A DNA stretch of 64,000 bases from Flavilitoribacter nigricans DSM 23189 = NBRC 102662 (GCF_002646595.1 NZ_PDUD01000048.1:1-64000); one strand, 5' to 3'. Shown: positions 43,892-53,447, counted from the stretch's first letter. Translations and numbers: made by a program. Notes: generated from the letters alone by a model not told the origin.

Positions 43892-44531
43892 GGTTGGATG
43901 GTTTGGTGGCCGGCTTCTACTTCGCTCAGCCCAAGGTTCGATAACTGGAAGATAAATGGATTCATGTTAATTTAACGTCAGGTTTGACCAGACAACATCA
44001 GGATCAGGAGCAGCGTACCGATAACCAAAGGGCTTTTCGAGGAATGATGGTTATTATGGTTGATGGTTAAGGGATCCCGTCTACAGCCATCCTGCCATCA
44101 AGCCATTTTAGCCTCCCGGACAAGGAATAAGGCTTCCATGTCAGTCCATTAGTACAAATGTGGCTCCGAACCTCATGTTAATTTAACCCAAGTTGCTAGT
44201 GCCTCGGGCGCTAATTCCCAAGGCACTAGTAAGCAGTAGTCGGTAGTCAGTTGTAGTGGTCATTACTAAAAATTAAGGAATTGATCTCTATTTTCAGGCG
44301 CATCGAGCACTCTTGAGATCGATGCTGTGTCCTAATCATCTCATTTCACGTCGACTCTTTATAACTGACTACTGTTTACCGACTAACTGACAACTTACAT
44401 TAATTTAAGGTTATGCAAAGATCCTCTAACAGAAGCAAGTATGTGTTACAAAATCTTGTATTTCTTTTGTAAGATTTTTGCTTGAAGATCGTGTTAGCCA
44501 TATACTGATTGAGCCCAAGTTACTTTGGTAG
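43892..44531. other. 640-bp intergenic region upstream of copB
   Basis: No gene with a start codon is convincing. A minus-strand frame around 43984-44055 reads HNNHHSSKSPLVIGTLLLILMLSGQ, which looks like a His-rich one-helix peptide, but has no start codon. A stable stem, CTAGTGCCT (44196-44204) with AGGCACTAG (44221-44229), is present. Flanking 44234-44256 and 44360-44400 hold degenerate GTAGTCGGTAGTCAG-type repeats in opposite orientation, a non-coding spacer pattern. The copB promoter must be in the first ~100 bases on the minus strand but no exact TAnnTTTG was found. Confidence 0.4.
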
Positions 44532-45218
44532 TCAATGAGTATGACCAGTATCTGTCTCGAGATATTTTCCCTGGGGCCCCACTCCGTGCAAATGCACCAG
44601 GGTAGCTCCATAGTGGCCCGCTTTGCTGACGGAGAATACAGCGCCGGCCAGGGCCAAAACTACCAGTGTTTCCATCCACCACTTGCGCTGCAGGAAAAAA
44701 TGGCTGATTATTTTTAACAAAAGAGCGATGCCGCTCGCCCAAACGGTAAAATCAGCATATTGGTCGTGCAGGTCCAACACCTGCTGGGCTGCCTCGCCTA
44801 GTTCGCCGGTATGGGGATGAAAGACTGTAGAGACCAGATAGGCGCCGATAAAACCTGCGAGCAGCAAGATACCCGAAATCAGGCTCAACTCTTTTTTCCA
44901 GATGAATAGCGCCGCCAACTGACCGAAAAAGGCCAGTATAAGCAATACGATTGGGAAATGAACCATTAAAGGGTGCAAATTGGGGAAATCACTGAACTTC
45001 GCTTCAACAATTGTTACCATTGTCTCATCATGGTGATCCTCGGGTTCGGTATCCGGAGATGCCTCCAAATGAGCGTGTTCCTGCGCATGGGCAGCAGTAT
45101 CCGTACTAATTTCCGTCGTATCCTGCTTGGCGTGTTGATCCCGATCGTGAGCGAAAACAGGATAATCACTAAACAGGACAAGTGTAAATACTAAGCCTAA
45201 TTGAAAGATATTTTTCAT
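44532..45218 (-). CDS. DUF2231-type membrane protein with His-rich exported N-terminus
   Basis: 228 residues: a signal peptide (ends VFAHD), then a His/Glu/Asp-rich stretch (residues ~25-70; HAQEHAHLEA, EDHHDE) likely metal-binding, followed by four transmembrane helices with the DUF2231 motif (FPNLHPLMVHFPIVLLIL) and conserved His in FHPHTGELG. Proteins of this family are often found with haem or copper genes; no function is assigned. The C-terminus ends TGHTH. It may be transcribed with the following YceI-like gene. Confidence 0.7.
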   Translation of the reverse strand: MKNIFQLGLVFTLVLFSDYPVFAHDRDQHAKQDTTEISTDTAAHAQEHAHLEASPDTEPEDHHDETMVTIVEAKFSDFPNLHPLMVHFPIVLLILAFFGQLAALFIWKKELSLISGILLLAGFIGAYLVSTVFHPHTGELGEAAQQVLDLHDQYADFTVWASGIALLLKIISHFFLQRKWWMETLVVLALAGAVFSVSKAGHYGATLVHLHGVGPQGKYLETDTGHTH

Positions 45219-45274
45219 GTTTAATCATTTTAAAGGGTGTGACAATTAATTTTCTTATTCTACAACCCAATGGA

Positions 45275-45817
45275 TTAGTTCTTGTCGCGCTGGAGCAAGG
45301 CTTGGGTAATAACCACTTCAAATTCACTGTCGAGGCCCTCGATCGGCAGGTAAATATTCAATGCATCCAGGTTGAGTATCATGTTCAATCCCATAACACA
45401 AGCATACTGATTGGATTTTCCTATATGGTGTAGCTCCCCGGTTCCTTCAATCAGCTGTTTTTCTTCATTTATGTTCAACCATCCCTCCGTAGTGAATTGC
45501 ATAGGTGGGTGGTTTTCCGTATTGACATATTCCAGTCCTAACTTTCCCTCGTATACTACTTCAGAATTGGACTTTTCGATCCGGGTCTGCAAGCTATCCA
45601 GATCGGTAGTGAGTGAGCTGACGGGAAACCTGATAATGATCTCTGCGGTCTCGTAGTCGAGTTTCACGTTTAGTTCACTGGTTTGAAGCGTCAGTGCTTT
45701 ACCCGACAGGCCGCCATTCAGAGTAAGCGTAGCATTCCGGGTATAATAAATGTCCTGGGAAAGGCCAGACTGTAGTCCGATAGCGATTAATAGTAACAGA
45801 ATTAGTATTTTTTTCAT
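45275..45817 (-). CDS. YceI-like exported lipid-binding-fold protein
   Basis: 180 residues with a signal peptide (ends SGLSQ). The body shows repeated beta strands (TLTLNGGLSGKALTLQTSELNVKL-type pattern in short segments, VYEGKLGLEYVNTENHPPMQF and TTEGWLNINEEKQL) like YceI barrels that bind isoprenoid lipids. Sequence identity to classical YceI is low, so the assignment is tentative. It is 6 bases upstream of the PPK2 stop in a minus-strand group and probably co-transcribed with it. Confidence 0.5.
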   Translation of the reverse strand: MKKILILLLLIAIGLQSGLSQDIYYTRNATLTLNGGLSGKALTLQTSELNVKLDYETAEIIIRFPVSSLTTDLDSLQTRIEKSNSEVVYEGKLGLEYVNTENHPPMQFTTEGWLNINEEKQLIEGTGELHHIGKSNQYACVMGLNMILNLDALNIYLPIEGLDSEFEVVITQALLQRDKN

Positions 45818-45823
45818 GATTCC

Positions 45824-46558
45824 TTATTTTGTCGGGTATTGTAAATTCAACTGCTCTAACTGTTCAACAATATATTTTGCTACGTAGTAGTTGCGATACC
45901 ATTTTTGATCGGCCGGTACAATTTGCCACGGTATTTCCGGGCTGCAGCGGAATAGGATCTTTTCGTAGATCCGTTGATAATCCTCCCAGTTTTTAGCCTC
46001 TTTTTCATCAGAGATCGCGTACTTCCATTTTTTTTGTGGATTTTGCTTACGCGCCTCGATGCGCTTTTGCTGTTCTCCTTTGGAGATATGTAGAAAGAAC
46101 TTCCAGATGATCGTTCCTTCTTTTCGCAATCCTTTCTCAAGGCAATTGATCTGGTGGAATCTTTCCTCTATCCTTTCCCGGGATAAAGTCTTATGCACCG
46201 TGGGCACCAGAATATCCTCGTAATGAGAGCGATTGAAAATCTGGATCATTCCCCGTTCCGGGAGATGTTGATAGATGCGCCAAAGAAAATCGTGCTTTTG
46301 TTCTCTTTCAGTGGGTGCTTTAAATGACTTGACATTACACCCCATCGGATTAACACAGGAGAATACGTGGCGTATAGTCCCATCTTTACCGGATGTATCC
46401 ATTCCTTGTAAAATGATTAAAATGGGATGTTTCCCTTCGGCGAACAACACGTTTTGCCAATGGAAGATCTTTCGATGCAAGGCCCCCAACTCCCGTTTTG
46501 CCAGGTTCTTTTTAGTCCCTGTTGGCGCCCGGGTCGATATAGTATTCAGATTGATCAT
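45824..46558 (-). CDS. Polyphosphate kinase 2 family protein
   Basis: 244 residues. Walker A-type GMDTSGKDG (about residues 52-60), the NRSHYED segment and the PPK2 lid (WKYAISDEKEAKNWEDY) are present. PPK2 enzymes move phosphate between polyphosphate and nucleotides, either making ATP/GTP from polyP or the reverse. It is encoded next to a K+ channel, a universal stress protein and nucleotide-salvage enzymes, so a role in keeping nucleotide pools under stress is likely. Direction of the reaction cannot be read from sequence. Confidence 0.9.
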   Translation of the reverse strand: MINLNTISTRAPTGTKKNLAKRELGALHRKIFHWQNVLFAEGKHPILIILQGMDTSGKDGTIRHVFSCVNPMGCNVKSFKAPTEREQKHDFLWRIYQHLPERGMIQIFNRSHYEDILVPTVHKTLSRERIEERFHQINCLEKGLRKEGTIIWKFFLHISKGEQQKRIEARKQNPQKKWKYAISDEKEAKNWEDYQRIYEKILFRCSPEIPWQIVPADQKWYRNYYVAKYIVEQLEQLNLQYPTK

Positions 46559-46564
46559 CGCTTA

Positions 46565-47113
46565 TTATTTTATATGGACTTTTTTGATATTTGCCAAGGC
46601 AAAGACCACTATGAAAAAACTCAAGAATATTTCCATTACGGAAAGTATCCGGGCAATTATCGAGACCGGAACAATATCTCCGTATCCCACCGTGGAAAAA
46701 GTGATCACGCTGAAATAGAAAAAGTGAAACAGGTGATCAATGTAGGTTCTCGATTGAGTGGTGACACCTTCAAAAGCATTGGAATCAAACTGGTAGAGGC
46801 AGGTGAAATCCGTGGCAAACGAAAAAATACTAAGTCCGATAAGCAGTCCGAAAACCCAAAGCAGGCGCTCTACCGAATGGCAGATCCTGATCAACCTGGC
46901 CAACTGATTTAAGGTGGTAAGGGCCAGAACGATGGTTTTGACCAAAGCAAACACCAGGATCAGGTAATCCATAGGGAAGGCTCGATGATCAATTAATGAC
47001 ATCAGGATCACATAAAGTATTCCAACGAGCAATACACTAACAATGGGAAAGATTGTTTTCCGGAATAACTGGCGGTAGAAATGAATATTAAGTAATCTAT
47101 CATCGATTGACAT
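46565..47113 (-). CDS. Two-pore-helix potassium channel
   Basis: 182 residues with several hydrophobic segments; the last pair surrounds the selectivity filter TVGYGD (in ITFSTVGYGDIVPVS). Upstream helices at about residues 15-40 and 45-70 suggest four transmembrane segments in all. No cytosolic RCK domain is present. It is separated by 6 bases from PPK2 and probably co-transcribed, so it may take part in membrane potential control during stress. The start ATG 47113 is unambiguous. Confidence 0.85.
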   Translation of the reverse strand: MSIDDRLLNIHFYRQLFRKTIFPIVSVLLVGILYVILMSLIDHRAFPMDYLILVFALVKTIVLALTTLNQLARLIRICHSVERLLWVFGLLIGLSIFSFATDFTCLYQFDSNAFEGVTTQSRTYIDHLFHFFYFSVITFSTVGYGDIVPVSIIARILSVMEIFLSFFIVVFALANIKKVHIK

Positions 47114-47149
47114 GGCAATCAGTCTACTTGAAAGTGATTTTGAAATAAG

Positions 47150-48010
47150 CTAAAGCCGCAAGCTCAGCACCGGAAGGATAGAACGATTAGCCACTTTCTC
47201 CGCTATACTTGGGGAAAACAATTGTCGTAATCCGCTCTTCCCGTGGGTGCAAATAGCGATGAGGTCCATCGGTTGCTGCCGAATAAACGCCTTAATTCCA
47301 TCCTCTACCGTCTCGGCATTGATCACGTTGCGAGTACAAGTGTCCTCTCGTTGGCAATGCGCCATGAGCCGGTCCATATTTCGATCGGTTGCTGCGGATG
47401 CGGTAAACTGGTCCTGCGTATTGACGAAAAGCAGATCAATATGAGCCTGGATCAGGTCGGCAAAACCCGTCAGCTGATGGAAAGAAGCAGTGGAAACATC
47501 CGTAAAGTCAGATACAAAAAGAATGTTCCGGACCGGTCGGAAAATGGGTTTCTTGATGATCAGTACCGGTACTGTGGCCTGGCGTAATACCTGCTGTGCA
47601 TTACTGCCGATCAGCTTTTCTTCCAGTCCGTCGGCTCCATGAGAGCCCATAACCAAAAAATCGTGCTGATGTGCCTCCAGATGCCGGATTATTTCGTCCT
47701 TACCGGTATCGAAAACCAAAAAACGCTCTGCTTTCACGCCCGTTTTTTCCGCTTTACGCACCCATTTGGAAAGTTCGCTCTTAGCGTGACCAATAGCGCG
47801 AAGTGTCTCCGGGTATCGCTTTTCTTTTTCTTTGGACAATCTTATCCAATTCACCGGCGTCTCCTGCAGGTGCAGTAAATGCACTTCAGCGCCCGCAAGT
47901 TGCGCCAGTTGTATGGCATAATCTGCAGCAGCATTGGCGCAATTCGAAAAATCGGTAGGGACCAGAATGTTTTTAAGGTTTAATCCCTTATTGTCTAATG
48001 TATTTTCCAT
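47150..48010 (-). CDS. Tandem universal stress protein
   Basis: 286 residues containing two USP domains (residues ~14-155 and ~160-286). The first has the ATP-binding G-2x-G-9x-G pattern in GSHGADGLEEKLIGSNAQ; the second has THGKSGLRQLFSPSIAE. Such proteins bind ATP and are induced under energy, oxygen or oxidative stress. It begins a run of stress and energy genes and is divergent from none; the nearest neighbours are the K+ channel (36 bases downstream) and an exported protein. Confidence 0.9.
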   Translation of the reverse strand: MENTLDNKGLNLKNILVPTDFSNCANAAADYAIQLAQLAGAEVHLLHLQETPVNWIRLSKEKEKRYPETLRAIGHAKSELSKWVRKAEKTGVKAERFLVFDTGKDEIIRHLEAHQHDFLVMGSHGADGLEEKLIGSNAQQVLRQATVPVLIIKKPIFRPVRNILFVSDFTDVSTASFHQLTGFADLIQAHIDLLFVNTQDQFTASAATDRNMDRLMAHCQREDTCTRNVINAETVEDGIKAFIRQQPMDLIAICTHGKSGLRQLFSPSIAEKVANRSILPVLSLRL

Positions 48011-48060
48011 TTTTGATCCTAATTTTAATTATGAAAAGGCCATCTCTTTTTTAAATTTTA

Positions 48061-48744
48061 TCACTTTTCTATCAAAGTAATGGTGAAATATTCTCCGTCA
48101 CTTGCTCTAAAATTTTGCCGGACTATGCCCTTTTCTGCGGTGATATCTTCAAAGTAATCATATACTGTCGTGGAAATTCTAATTCCTGCAACAAAGGCTT
48201 TCAGGGTCATTTTCCCCGATACCCGGTATGTGCCCTCTGATTGGAGACTGACTTTTCTTTGCGAAATGGTAGTTCGGCTCTCCGTTCCGAAAAATCCGGC
48301 AGCTCCACCTTCAAGTTTGAGTCGAAAATTGAAATTCGGCAGGCTGTTACCTTGTTGCCATCCCGATGGGTAAAGTTCATTTCTCTCCGGCATTTCAATT
48401 TTCAGTGATTTGTTAGGCTTGCCACCTGCAAAAGGGAAAATTCCCATCAACACTTCCTGCGCTTCCGGGTTGCATCGGATGGTGGTTTGTGAGGCATTCA
48501 GTAGATTATCCTCTTCATCGTAACTCAGCACCGTCATTTTCGATTCGATAATGTCATTGTTGATATTCAATTTCCCTACCTCGATAGTTTGATAGTTTTT
48601 CAAAATTCCTTTTGCATCGTAGTTTTTGCGCAGGTAGCGGTTCCCCTCGATTTGATAGATCAACATCCCCTGCGCTCCTTGGGCAAATGCCTGCCCAGGC
48701 AACAAGAATAATGCGAGACTTGGAACTACTAGCCATTTTCTCAT
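48061..48744 (-). CDS. Exported protein of unknown function
   Basis: 227 residues with a signal peptide (LALFLLPGQAFAQ). The rest is beta-rich, with short motifs ILKNYQTIEVGKLNIN and SEGTYRVSGKMTLKAF, and no recognisable catalytic site; it may belong to the DUF3108/TapB-like lipid-carrier-type folds, but I cannot assign it. It overlaps the end of the PRPP-synthetase-like gene by 4 bases (48741-48744), so the two are translationally coupled. Confidence 0.5.
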   Translation of the reverse strand: MRKWLVVPSLALFLLPGQAFAQGAQGMLIYQIEGNRYLRKNYDAKGILKNYQTIEVGKLNINNDIIESKMTVLSYDEEDNLLNASQTTIRCNPEAQEVLMGIFPFAGGKPNKSLKIEMPERNELYPSGWQQGNSLPNFNFRLKLEGGAAGFFGTESRTTISQRKVSLQSEGTYRVSGKMTLKAFVAGIRISTTVYDYFEDITAEKGIVRQNFRASDGEYFTITLIEK

Positions 48745-49646
48745 TGATCTTCAACTTCCGTTTTTTCAAAATGTCTAATAAAATCTATATACAAGTCACT
48801 CAAGTCAATACCATTGGATTCGTGCGGTATTGTATTGCTGGTGACTACCCGTGCTACTCCGGTTTCCAGCAGATCCTGGTAGGCATTGCCGGCAAAAACG
48901 GCGTGCACGCCCATACAAACCGGAGCTTTCATGCCTGCTTTTTTCAGATGTCCGACGGTTTCGATCATAGTTCGGGCCGTTGAAATTATATCATCTACCA
49001 GCACCGGAGTATGGTCATGATAATGTTCAACTTCCGGAACGGACACTTCCACCCGACGATCCCCGCGACGCACTTTTTCCAGCACAATAAACGGAGCGTT
49101 TGCCTGCCCGGCTACTGCCGATACCCATTGAGCACTTTCGCTATCCGGTCCGATCAATACGGGGCTCGTAACATTGTCTTTAATCCACTGTGCCAGGTGA
49201 CCGGCGGCATGAACCACCCGGGTAGGGATATCGTATACGGCCTCCAGTGTCGGGATCCGATGCAGATGGGGATCAACCGTGAGCAGGCTGTCCGCAAAGT
49301 CTGAGATCAGCCGGGCAAAATAGGAAGATGTAACGCCTTCTCCTTCCAGAAAAATCTTATCCTGGCGCATATACGCCAGGTAGGGCGCCAATAGGCAGGT
49401 ACAGACCGCCCCCTGTTCCTTAGCCAGCTTTGACAAGAAATAAAGCGGCAATAGTTTGGCATCCGGCCGGTCGAGCGTAGAAACGAGCACAACCTTCTTA
49501 CCCGTAACATCAGAGATCATCCGCAAGTAGGTTTCACCGTCGGGAAACTGGCGAATAGTGGCTGAACCGTATTCGGCATTCAGCTTTTGCGCCAGCAGCT
49601 CGGTCAGGCGTTCATTTCCTGGCAGGGGGAATAATATAGTGTCCAT
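48741..49646 (-). CDS. Ribose-phosphate pyrophosphokinase (PRPP synthetase) homologue
   Basis: 301 residues, close to the short archaeal/class III type. Landmarks: FPDGETYLRM, LAPYLAYMRQDK and the PRPP-binding loop VLVDDIISTARTM, which in standard enzymes reads VDDxxDTAGT; here Ser replaces the second Asp. It would make PRPP from ribose-5-phosphate and ATP, or a related ribose-phosphate; the changed loop leaves the substrate open. It is encoded next to an AMP phosphorylase gene, suggesting salvage of ribose-1,5-bisphosphate or phosphate. 155 bases from that gene. Confidence 0.8.
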   Translation of the reverse strand: MDTILFPLPGNERLTELLAQKLNAEYGSATIRQFPDGETYLRMISDVTGKKVVLVSTLDRPDAKLLPLYFLSKLAKEQGAVCTCLLAPYLAYMRQDKIFLEGEGVTSSYFARLISDFADSLLTVDPHLHRIPTLEAVYDIPTRVVHAAGHLAQWIKDNVTSPVLIGPDSESAQWVSAVAGQANAPFIVLEKVRRGDRRVEVSVPEVEHYHDHTPVLVDDIISTARTMIETVGHLKKAGMKAPVCMGVHAVFAGNAYQDLLETGVARVVTSNTIPHESNGIDLSDLYIDFIRHFEKTEVEDQ

Positions 49647-49659
49647 CTATTTTAGTTTA

Positions 49660-49800
49660 AGTTGCAGCGCAACTTAGGTAGAGGGTGTAGAATAGAGGGT
49701 AGTGGGACTACTTATGGTAAAATGGGACGAAATTGCACATTTTAACGATTCCTGTCCTTCTACTCTCTACCATCTTCTCTCTACAATTCAAGGTAACTTG
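49660..49800. repeat. Imperfect inverted repeat between the PRPP synthetase and phosphorylase genes
   Basis: AAGTTGC-AGC-GCAACTT forms a short perfect hairpin, and the flanking GTAGAGGGTGTAGAATAGAGGGT block pairs imperfectly, in reverse orientation, with TACTCTCTACCATCTTCTCTC further right. The region is likely folded in the transcript and may separate expression of the two genes. Confidence 0.5.
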
Positions 49801-49802
49801 CG

Positions 49803-51326
49803 CTATTTTAGATTTATAATAAAGTCAAATTCACGTTGTAAATAAAGTTTGGCGTACGCCAATTCTCCCGGTGTTTCGGCGTACATCACAAACATAGTTT
49901 GTCCACTTTTCAATCGCTGCCCGATTTTGCATTGGAGTAAGATACCGGCACCTTTTCGGAGCGGAGCGCCCAGCAGCTTAGCCAGTCTTGCCAGTCGCCG
50001 GTTATCAATAGACCGTACTTTGCCATCAACCGAAGCCACCACCGATTCCTGTAAATGACCGCTTTGGGGTTCCCGGAAGCCTCCCTGAGCCTCACAGATA
50101 GCTTTGAACTTTTCCCAGGCCTTTCCTCGCACGAGGAGCCCCTGTGCTATTTCCCGACCATTGCCCGCTCCGGTCCGGCCGGCCAGTTCCAATAAACTTC
50201 CCGCTATGCTGACTGACCGTTGTTCCAGATCTGCGGGACGATCCGGGTTTTGACGCAATACCGCCAGGACATCCATCGCTTCCAAAGCAGGACCAATGCC
50301 CCTGCCTACGGGTTGCGAACCATCGGTGATCATAACCTCCACCTGTAGACCGACCTGCCGGCCAATCTGCCGGAAATACTCTTTTAACCGGACCGCTTCC
50401 TGCTGATTTCGGATCTTTGCGCTGGTTCCCACCGGAATATCGATCACCACATGCGTGGCGCCGGCAGCAGCTTTCTTGGAGAGCACAGAGGCGATCATCT
50501 GTCCTTCGCTGTCGATATCCAGCGCTTTTTCGATCCGGATCAGGCGATCGTCGGCAGGACTGAGTTGAACGGCACCACCCCAGGCTACACATCCTCCTTC
50601 CTTTTGCACTACTTCCCGGATCTGCTGTAAGCTCAATTGCACAGGTGCCATGGTTTCCATCGTATCGGCCGTACCGGCCGGAGAAGTGATAGCCCGGGAC
50701 GAGGTTTTGGGGATCGTCAGACCGGCGGCAGCCACAATGGCCACAACAATGGGAGTAGTTCGGTTGCCCGGCAGCCCTCCGACACAATGCTTATCCACTA
50801 CAATGTTCTGATCCCAATCAAGATTTTCTCCGGCCCTGATCATAGCCTTAGTCAGGGAAACGACCTCTTTTAGTTCCAATCGGTCACCGGTACAAGCCGT
50901 AATGAAAGCAGCCAGCTCAACATCCGAATACCGCCCGGCGGAAATATCCGCTATAATCTCAGAAAAGGCCTCATCGTCCAGTCGATGTCCGTACATTTTT
51001 GCTCTGACCAGACTCATCGAGCTTACCGGTTGCAGATGATTAAAAAAGGCGATATCACCGGGTTCAGGATGCAGTACTTTCCAGGCACTTTCACTCAGAC
51101 CGGCTTCGCCGTCCAGGAGCAGATCCCCATGCAGCACATTTAGCGTTGCGATAATGGTCTGGCCATTTACCGTCACCTGGAGGCGAGTCAAAGCCTCAAA
51201 ACCTTCAGAGATGCAGATGTGGCAATTGGCACGCATGTAAACGACGAATTCCTGCCGGGTATCTACTCCCAGGCGTCGCAGTTTCAGGGTATTGGTTGGT
51301 GATTGATCATTCATTATTCGTATCAT
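49803..51326 (-). CDS. Thymidine/AMP phosphorylase family protein
   Basis: 507 residues. The N-terminal ~85 residues are the extra domain typical of archaeal AMP (NMP) phosphorylase; the rest has the conserved DKHCVGGLPGNRTTP loop, SRAITSPAGTADTME, and IEKALDIDSEGQ. The family splits the glycosidic bond using phosphate, e.g. AMP + Pi to adenine + ribose-1,5-bisphosphate, or thymidine + Pi. The length and N-domain favour the AMP type. It lies just upstream of a PRPP-synthetase homologue and after FbaB. No RuBisCO or ribose-1,5-bisphosphate isomerase gene is in the window. Confidence 0.85.
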   Translation of the reverse strand: MIRIMNDQSPTNTLKLRRLGVDTRQEFVVYMRANCHICISEGFEALTRLQVTVNGQTIIATLNVLHGDLLLDGEAGLSESAWKVLHPEPGDIAFFNHLQPVSSMSLVRAKMYGHRLDDEAFSEIIADISAGRYSDVELAAFITACTGDRLELKEVVSLTKAMIRAGENLDWDQNIVVDKHCVGGLPGNRTTPIVVAIVAAAGLTIPKTSSRAITSPAGTADTMETMAPVQLSLQQIREVVQKEGGCVAWGGAVQLSPADDRLIRIEKALDIDSEGQMIASVLSKKAAAGATHVVIDIPVGTSAKIRNQQEAVRLKEYFRQIGRQVGLQVEVMITDGSQPVGRGIGPALEAMDVLAVLRQNPDRPADLEQRSVSIAGSLLELAGRTGAGNGREIAQGLLVRGKAWEKFKAICEAQGGFREPQSGHLQESVVASVDGKVRSIDNRRLARLAKLLGAPLRKGAGILLQCKIGQRLKSGQTMFVMYAETPGELAYAKLYLQREFDFIINLK

Positions 51327-51332
51327 TCTGTA

Positions 51333-52394
51333 TCAGGCTATGGTGACTTTTTTTTCAAGATAGACTTGTTGGACAGCCTGGATAATTTCCACGCCGGATT
51401 GCATGGATCTTTGAAATGCCTTGCGGCCCAGGATCAGGCCCATTCCACCGGCCCGTTTATTGATCACGGCTGTTTTCACCGCTTCCGCCAGGTCATGCTC
51501 ACCGGCCGAGCCGCCACCGGAATTGATTAGGCCGATCTCACCCATGTAGCAGTTAGCCACCTGGAATCGACACCGATCGATGGGGTGATCGGTCACCAGT
51601 ATGTTGTACATATCTTCATTGTATTTGCCAAATCGAAGATCCCGGAAACCATAATCAGTGGTCGGCAGCTTCTGCTTGATCAGATCGGCCTGAATAGTGA
51701 CTCCAAGGTAGTTCGCCTGTCCGGTGAGATCGGCGGCAGTATGATAGTCCTGTTGCCCCGTTTTAAAGGCGTCGTTGCGGGTATAACACCATAGAATAGT
51801 AGCCATGCCCAAGTCATGGGCCTCAGCGAAAGCTTCGGCAATTTCCCGGAGTTGCCGGTCACTTTCTTCTGATCCGAAATACACCGTAGCCCCCACCGCC
51901 ACTGCACCCAGGTTCCAAGCCTCGCGAACGGTGCCGAATAAGGTTTGATCGTACTTATTGGGGTAGGTCAGCAGTTGATTGTGGTTGAGCTTGACGATAA
52001 AAGGGATTTTATGGGCGTATTTTCGGGAAGTGATCGCCAAAACACCAAAAGAAGAGGCCACCGCATTACAACCTCCCTCAATAGCCAGACGGATGATATT
52101 TTCGGGTTTGAAATAGGCTGGGTTATTATAAAAGGAAAAGGCGGCACTATGTTCAATACCCTGGTCAACCGGTAATATGCTCAGGTAACCAGTGCCTTTA
52201 AGGTTACCATGCCCGAAAAGTTGGGCCAGGCTGCGCAATACCTGAGGGCTGCGATTACTGTGCACGAATACCCGATCCAAATAATCCGGTTCCGGCAGTT
52301 GCAGTGTCTGTTTGAGAATTCGCTTACATTCATGCTCAAGCAGATAGGTGGCATTATCGCCTAATAGTTGAATGATCTTTTCAAAAGTGAGCAT
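51333..52394 (-). CDS. fbaB: Class I fructose-bisphosphate aldolase (FbaB type)
   Basis: 353 residues, near-identical in architecture to bacterial FbaB. Motifs: [53 protein letters not shown], and the Schiff-base region ADLIKQKLP (Lys240/242). It splits fructose-1,6-bisphosphate to glyceraldehyde-3-phosphate and dihydroxyacetone phosphate, or the reverse. It is 6 bases after the phosphorylase start and about 15 bases from the LolA-ABC chimera, in a run with an archaeal-type GAPDH. This suggests central-carbon flow under stress. Confidence 0.95.
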   Translation of the reverse strand: MLTFEKIIQLLGDNATYLLEHECKRILKQTLQLPEPDYLDRVFVHSNRSPQVLRSLAQLFGHGNLKGTGYLSILPVDQGIEHSAAFSFYNNPAYFKPENIIRLAIEGGCNAVASSFGVLAITSRKYAHKIPFIVKLNHNQLLTYPNKYDQTLFGTVREAWNLGAVAVGATVYFGSEESDRQLREIAEAFAEAHDLGMATILWCYTRNDAFKTGQQDYHTAADLTGQANYLGVTIQADLIKQKLPTTDYGFRDLRFGKYNEDMYNILVTDHPIDRCRFQVANCYMGEIGLINSGGGSAGEHDLAEAVKTAVINKRAGGMGLILGRKAFQRSMQSGVEIIQAVQQVYLEKKVTIA

Positions 52395-52409
52395 TGGTTT
52401 ATCTAAATT

Positions 52410-53447
52410 TTAGTGCGCAGATGCGTTTGTAGCAGCTTGCGCCTTCACATCTGAAATAATCCGGCCATCTTCCAGCGTAACCACGCGCCTCGCCTCCCGG
52501 ATGATCCTCGCATCATGCGTTGAAAAAATGAAAGTCATGTATTCTTCTTCATTGAGTATGAGCATGATGTCCAAGAGGTTTTCGGCAGATCGGCTATCGA
52601 GGTTGGCCGTTGGTTCATCGGCCAGCACAAATTGAGGTTTGGAAGCCAAGGCTCTGACTACAGCCACCCTTTGCTGCTGCTCTCCGGAAAGTTCTGAAGA
52701 TCGCCTATCAACCTGATCTTCCAAGCCAACTGCTATCGGTTCATCAAATGCCAGTTCCTGATAATCCAAAACCGTTTTGCTGCCCGGCTCACCCTGGGGT
52801 AAGATCTCCAATCGGGAGGTAACGCTACGCCCATCCATGGTTTTGATATTCCGGCCAAAAACGGTATTGATCAATTCGTCATCTTCATCGTAGTATTCGG
52901 TTTTCAGGAAAAGGAACTCCTCCTGATCGACCCAGGTAATGATCTTTCCCCAAACTACTGCTGCTTCCTCTTTGGGTATCATTTCGATCTTATAAGCATC
53001 TCTTCCATCTACCGGTTCTTTTCCAAGTAAAGTTTGCTCGTAATCCTGCACCATAGAGGACATTTTCACAAGATCGTCATTACTGAAATCGGAACCCATC
53101 CAGGCCTGCGCCATAGCGGATGGTGGTAATTTCACAATGCGTTCGATGCGGGGGATCCAGTTCCAGAATTCCTTGTCCCGTTTTAAGAAACTGGTGCCTT
53201 TATCCCGAACCAGATCGGTGATGAGTATGAGCAAATAATCACTACCCTTAGTCCATACCTTAAGGTGCATTTCCCGCTGCCAGCTTGGACGGATCACCGT
53301 GAGGGCCATCGTACTTTTGCTGGTATTACCCAGCCGCTTATTGTCGGCTTTTTCGACTATTCCCCTGGCGGTTTGTGCTACCATCTTGTTGACAGGCAAT
53401 GCGTTGAAGAGCAGACTCAGGAGGATTAAAAAAAATATATTTTTCAT
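52410..53447 (-). pseudogene. Chimera: LolA-like outer-membrane protein fused to the C-terminal half of an ABC ATPase
   Basis: 345 residues. Residues 1-~245 are an exported LolA-like 'outer membrane lipoprotein-sorting' protein (signal ends MVAQ, repeated strands VTSRLEILPQGEPG and TVLDYQELAF). Without a stop the frame continues into an ABC transporter ATPase end: signature LSGEQQQRVAVVRAL, Walker B FVLADEPTANLDS and the H-loop STHDARI. Walker A, the Q-loop and any permease gene are missing. A deletion inside an original operon (LolA-like, permease, ATPase) explains this best. The ATPase half cannot bind ATP; the LolA part has lost its last strands and would carry a foreign tail. Expression may persist; function is doubtful. 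Confidence 0.75.

Noticed and set aside
43921-43975. GGTTCGATA motif resembling a tRNA T-loop
   Set aside because: No cloverleaf partner stems or anticodon arm around it.
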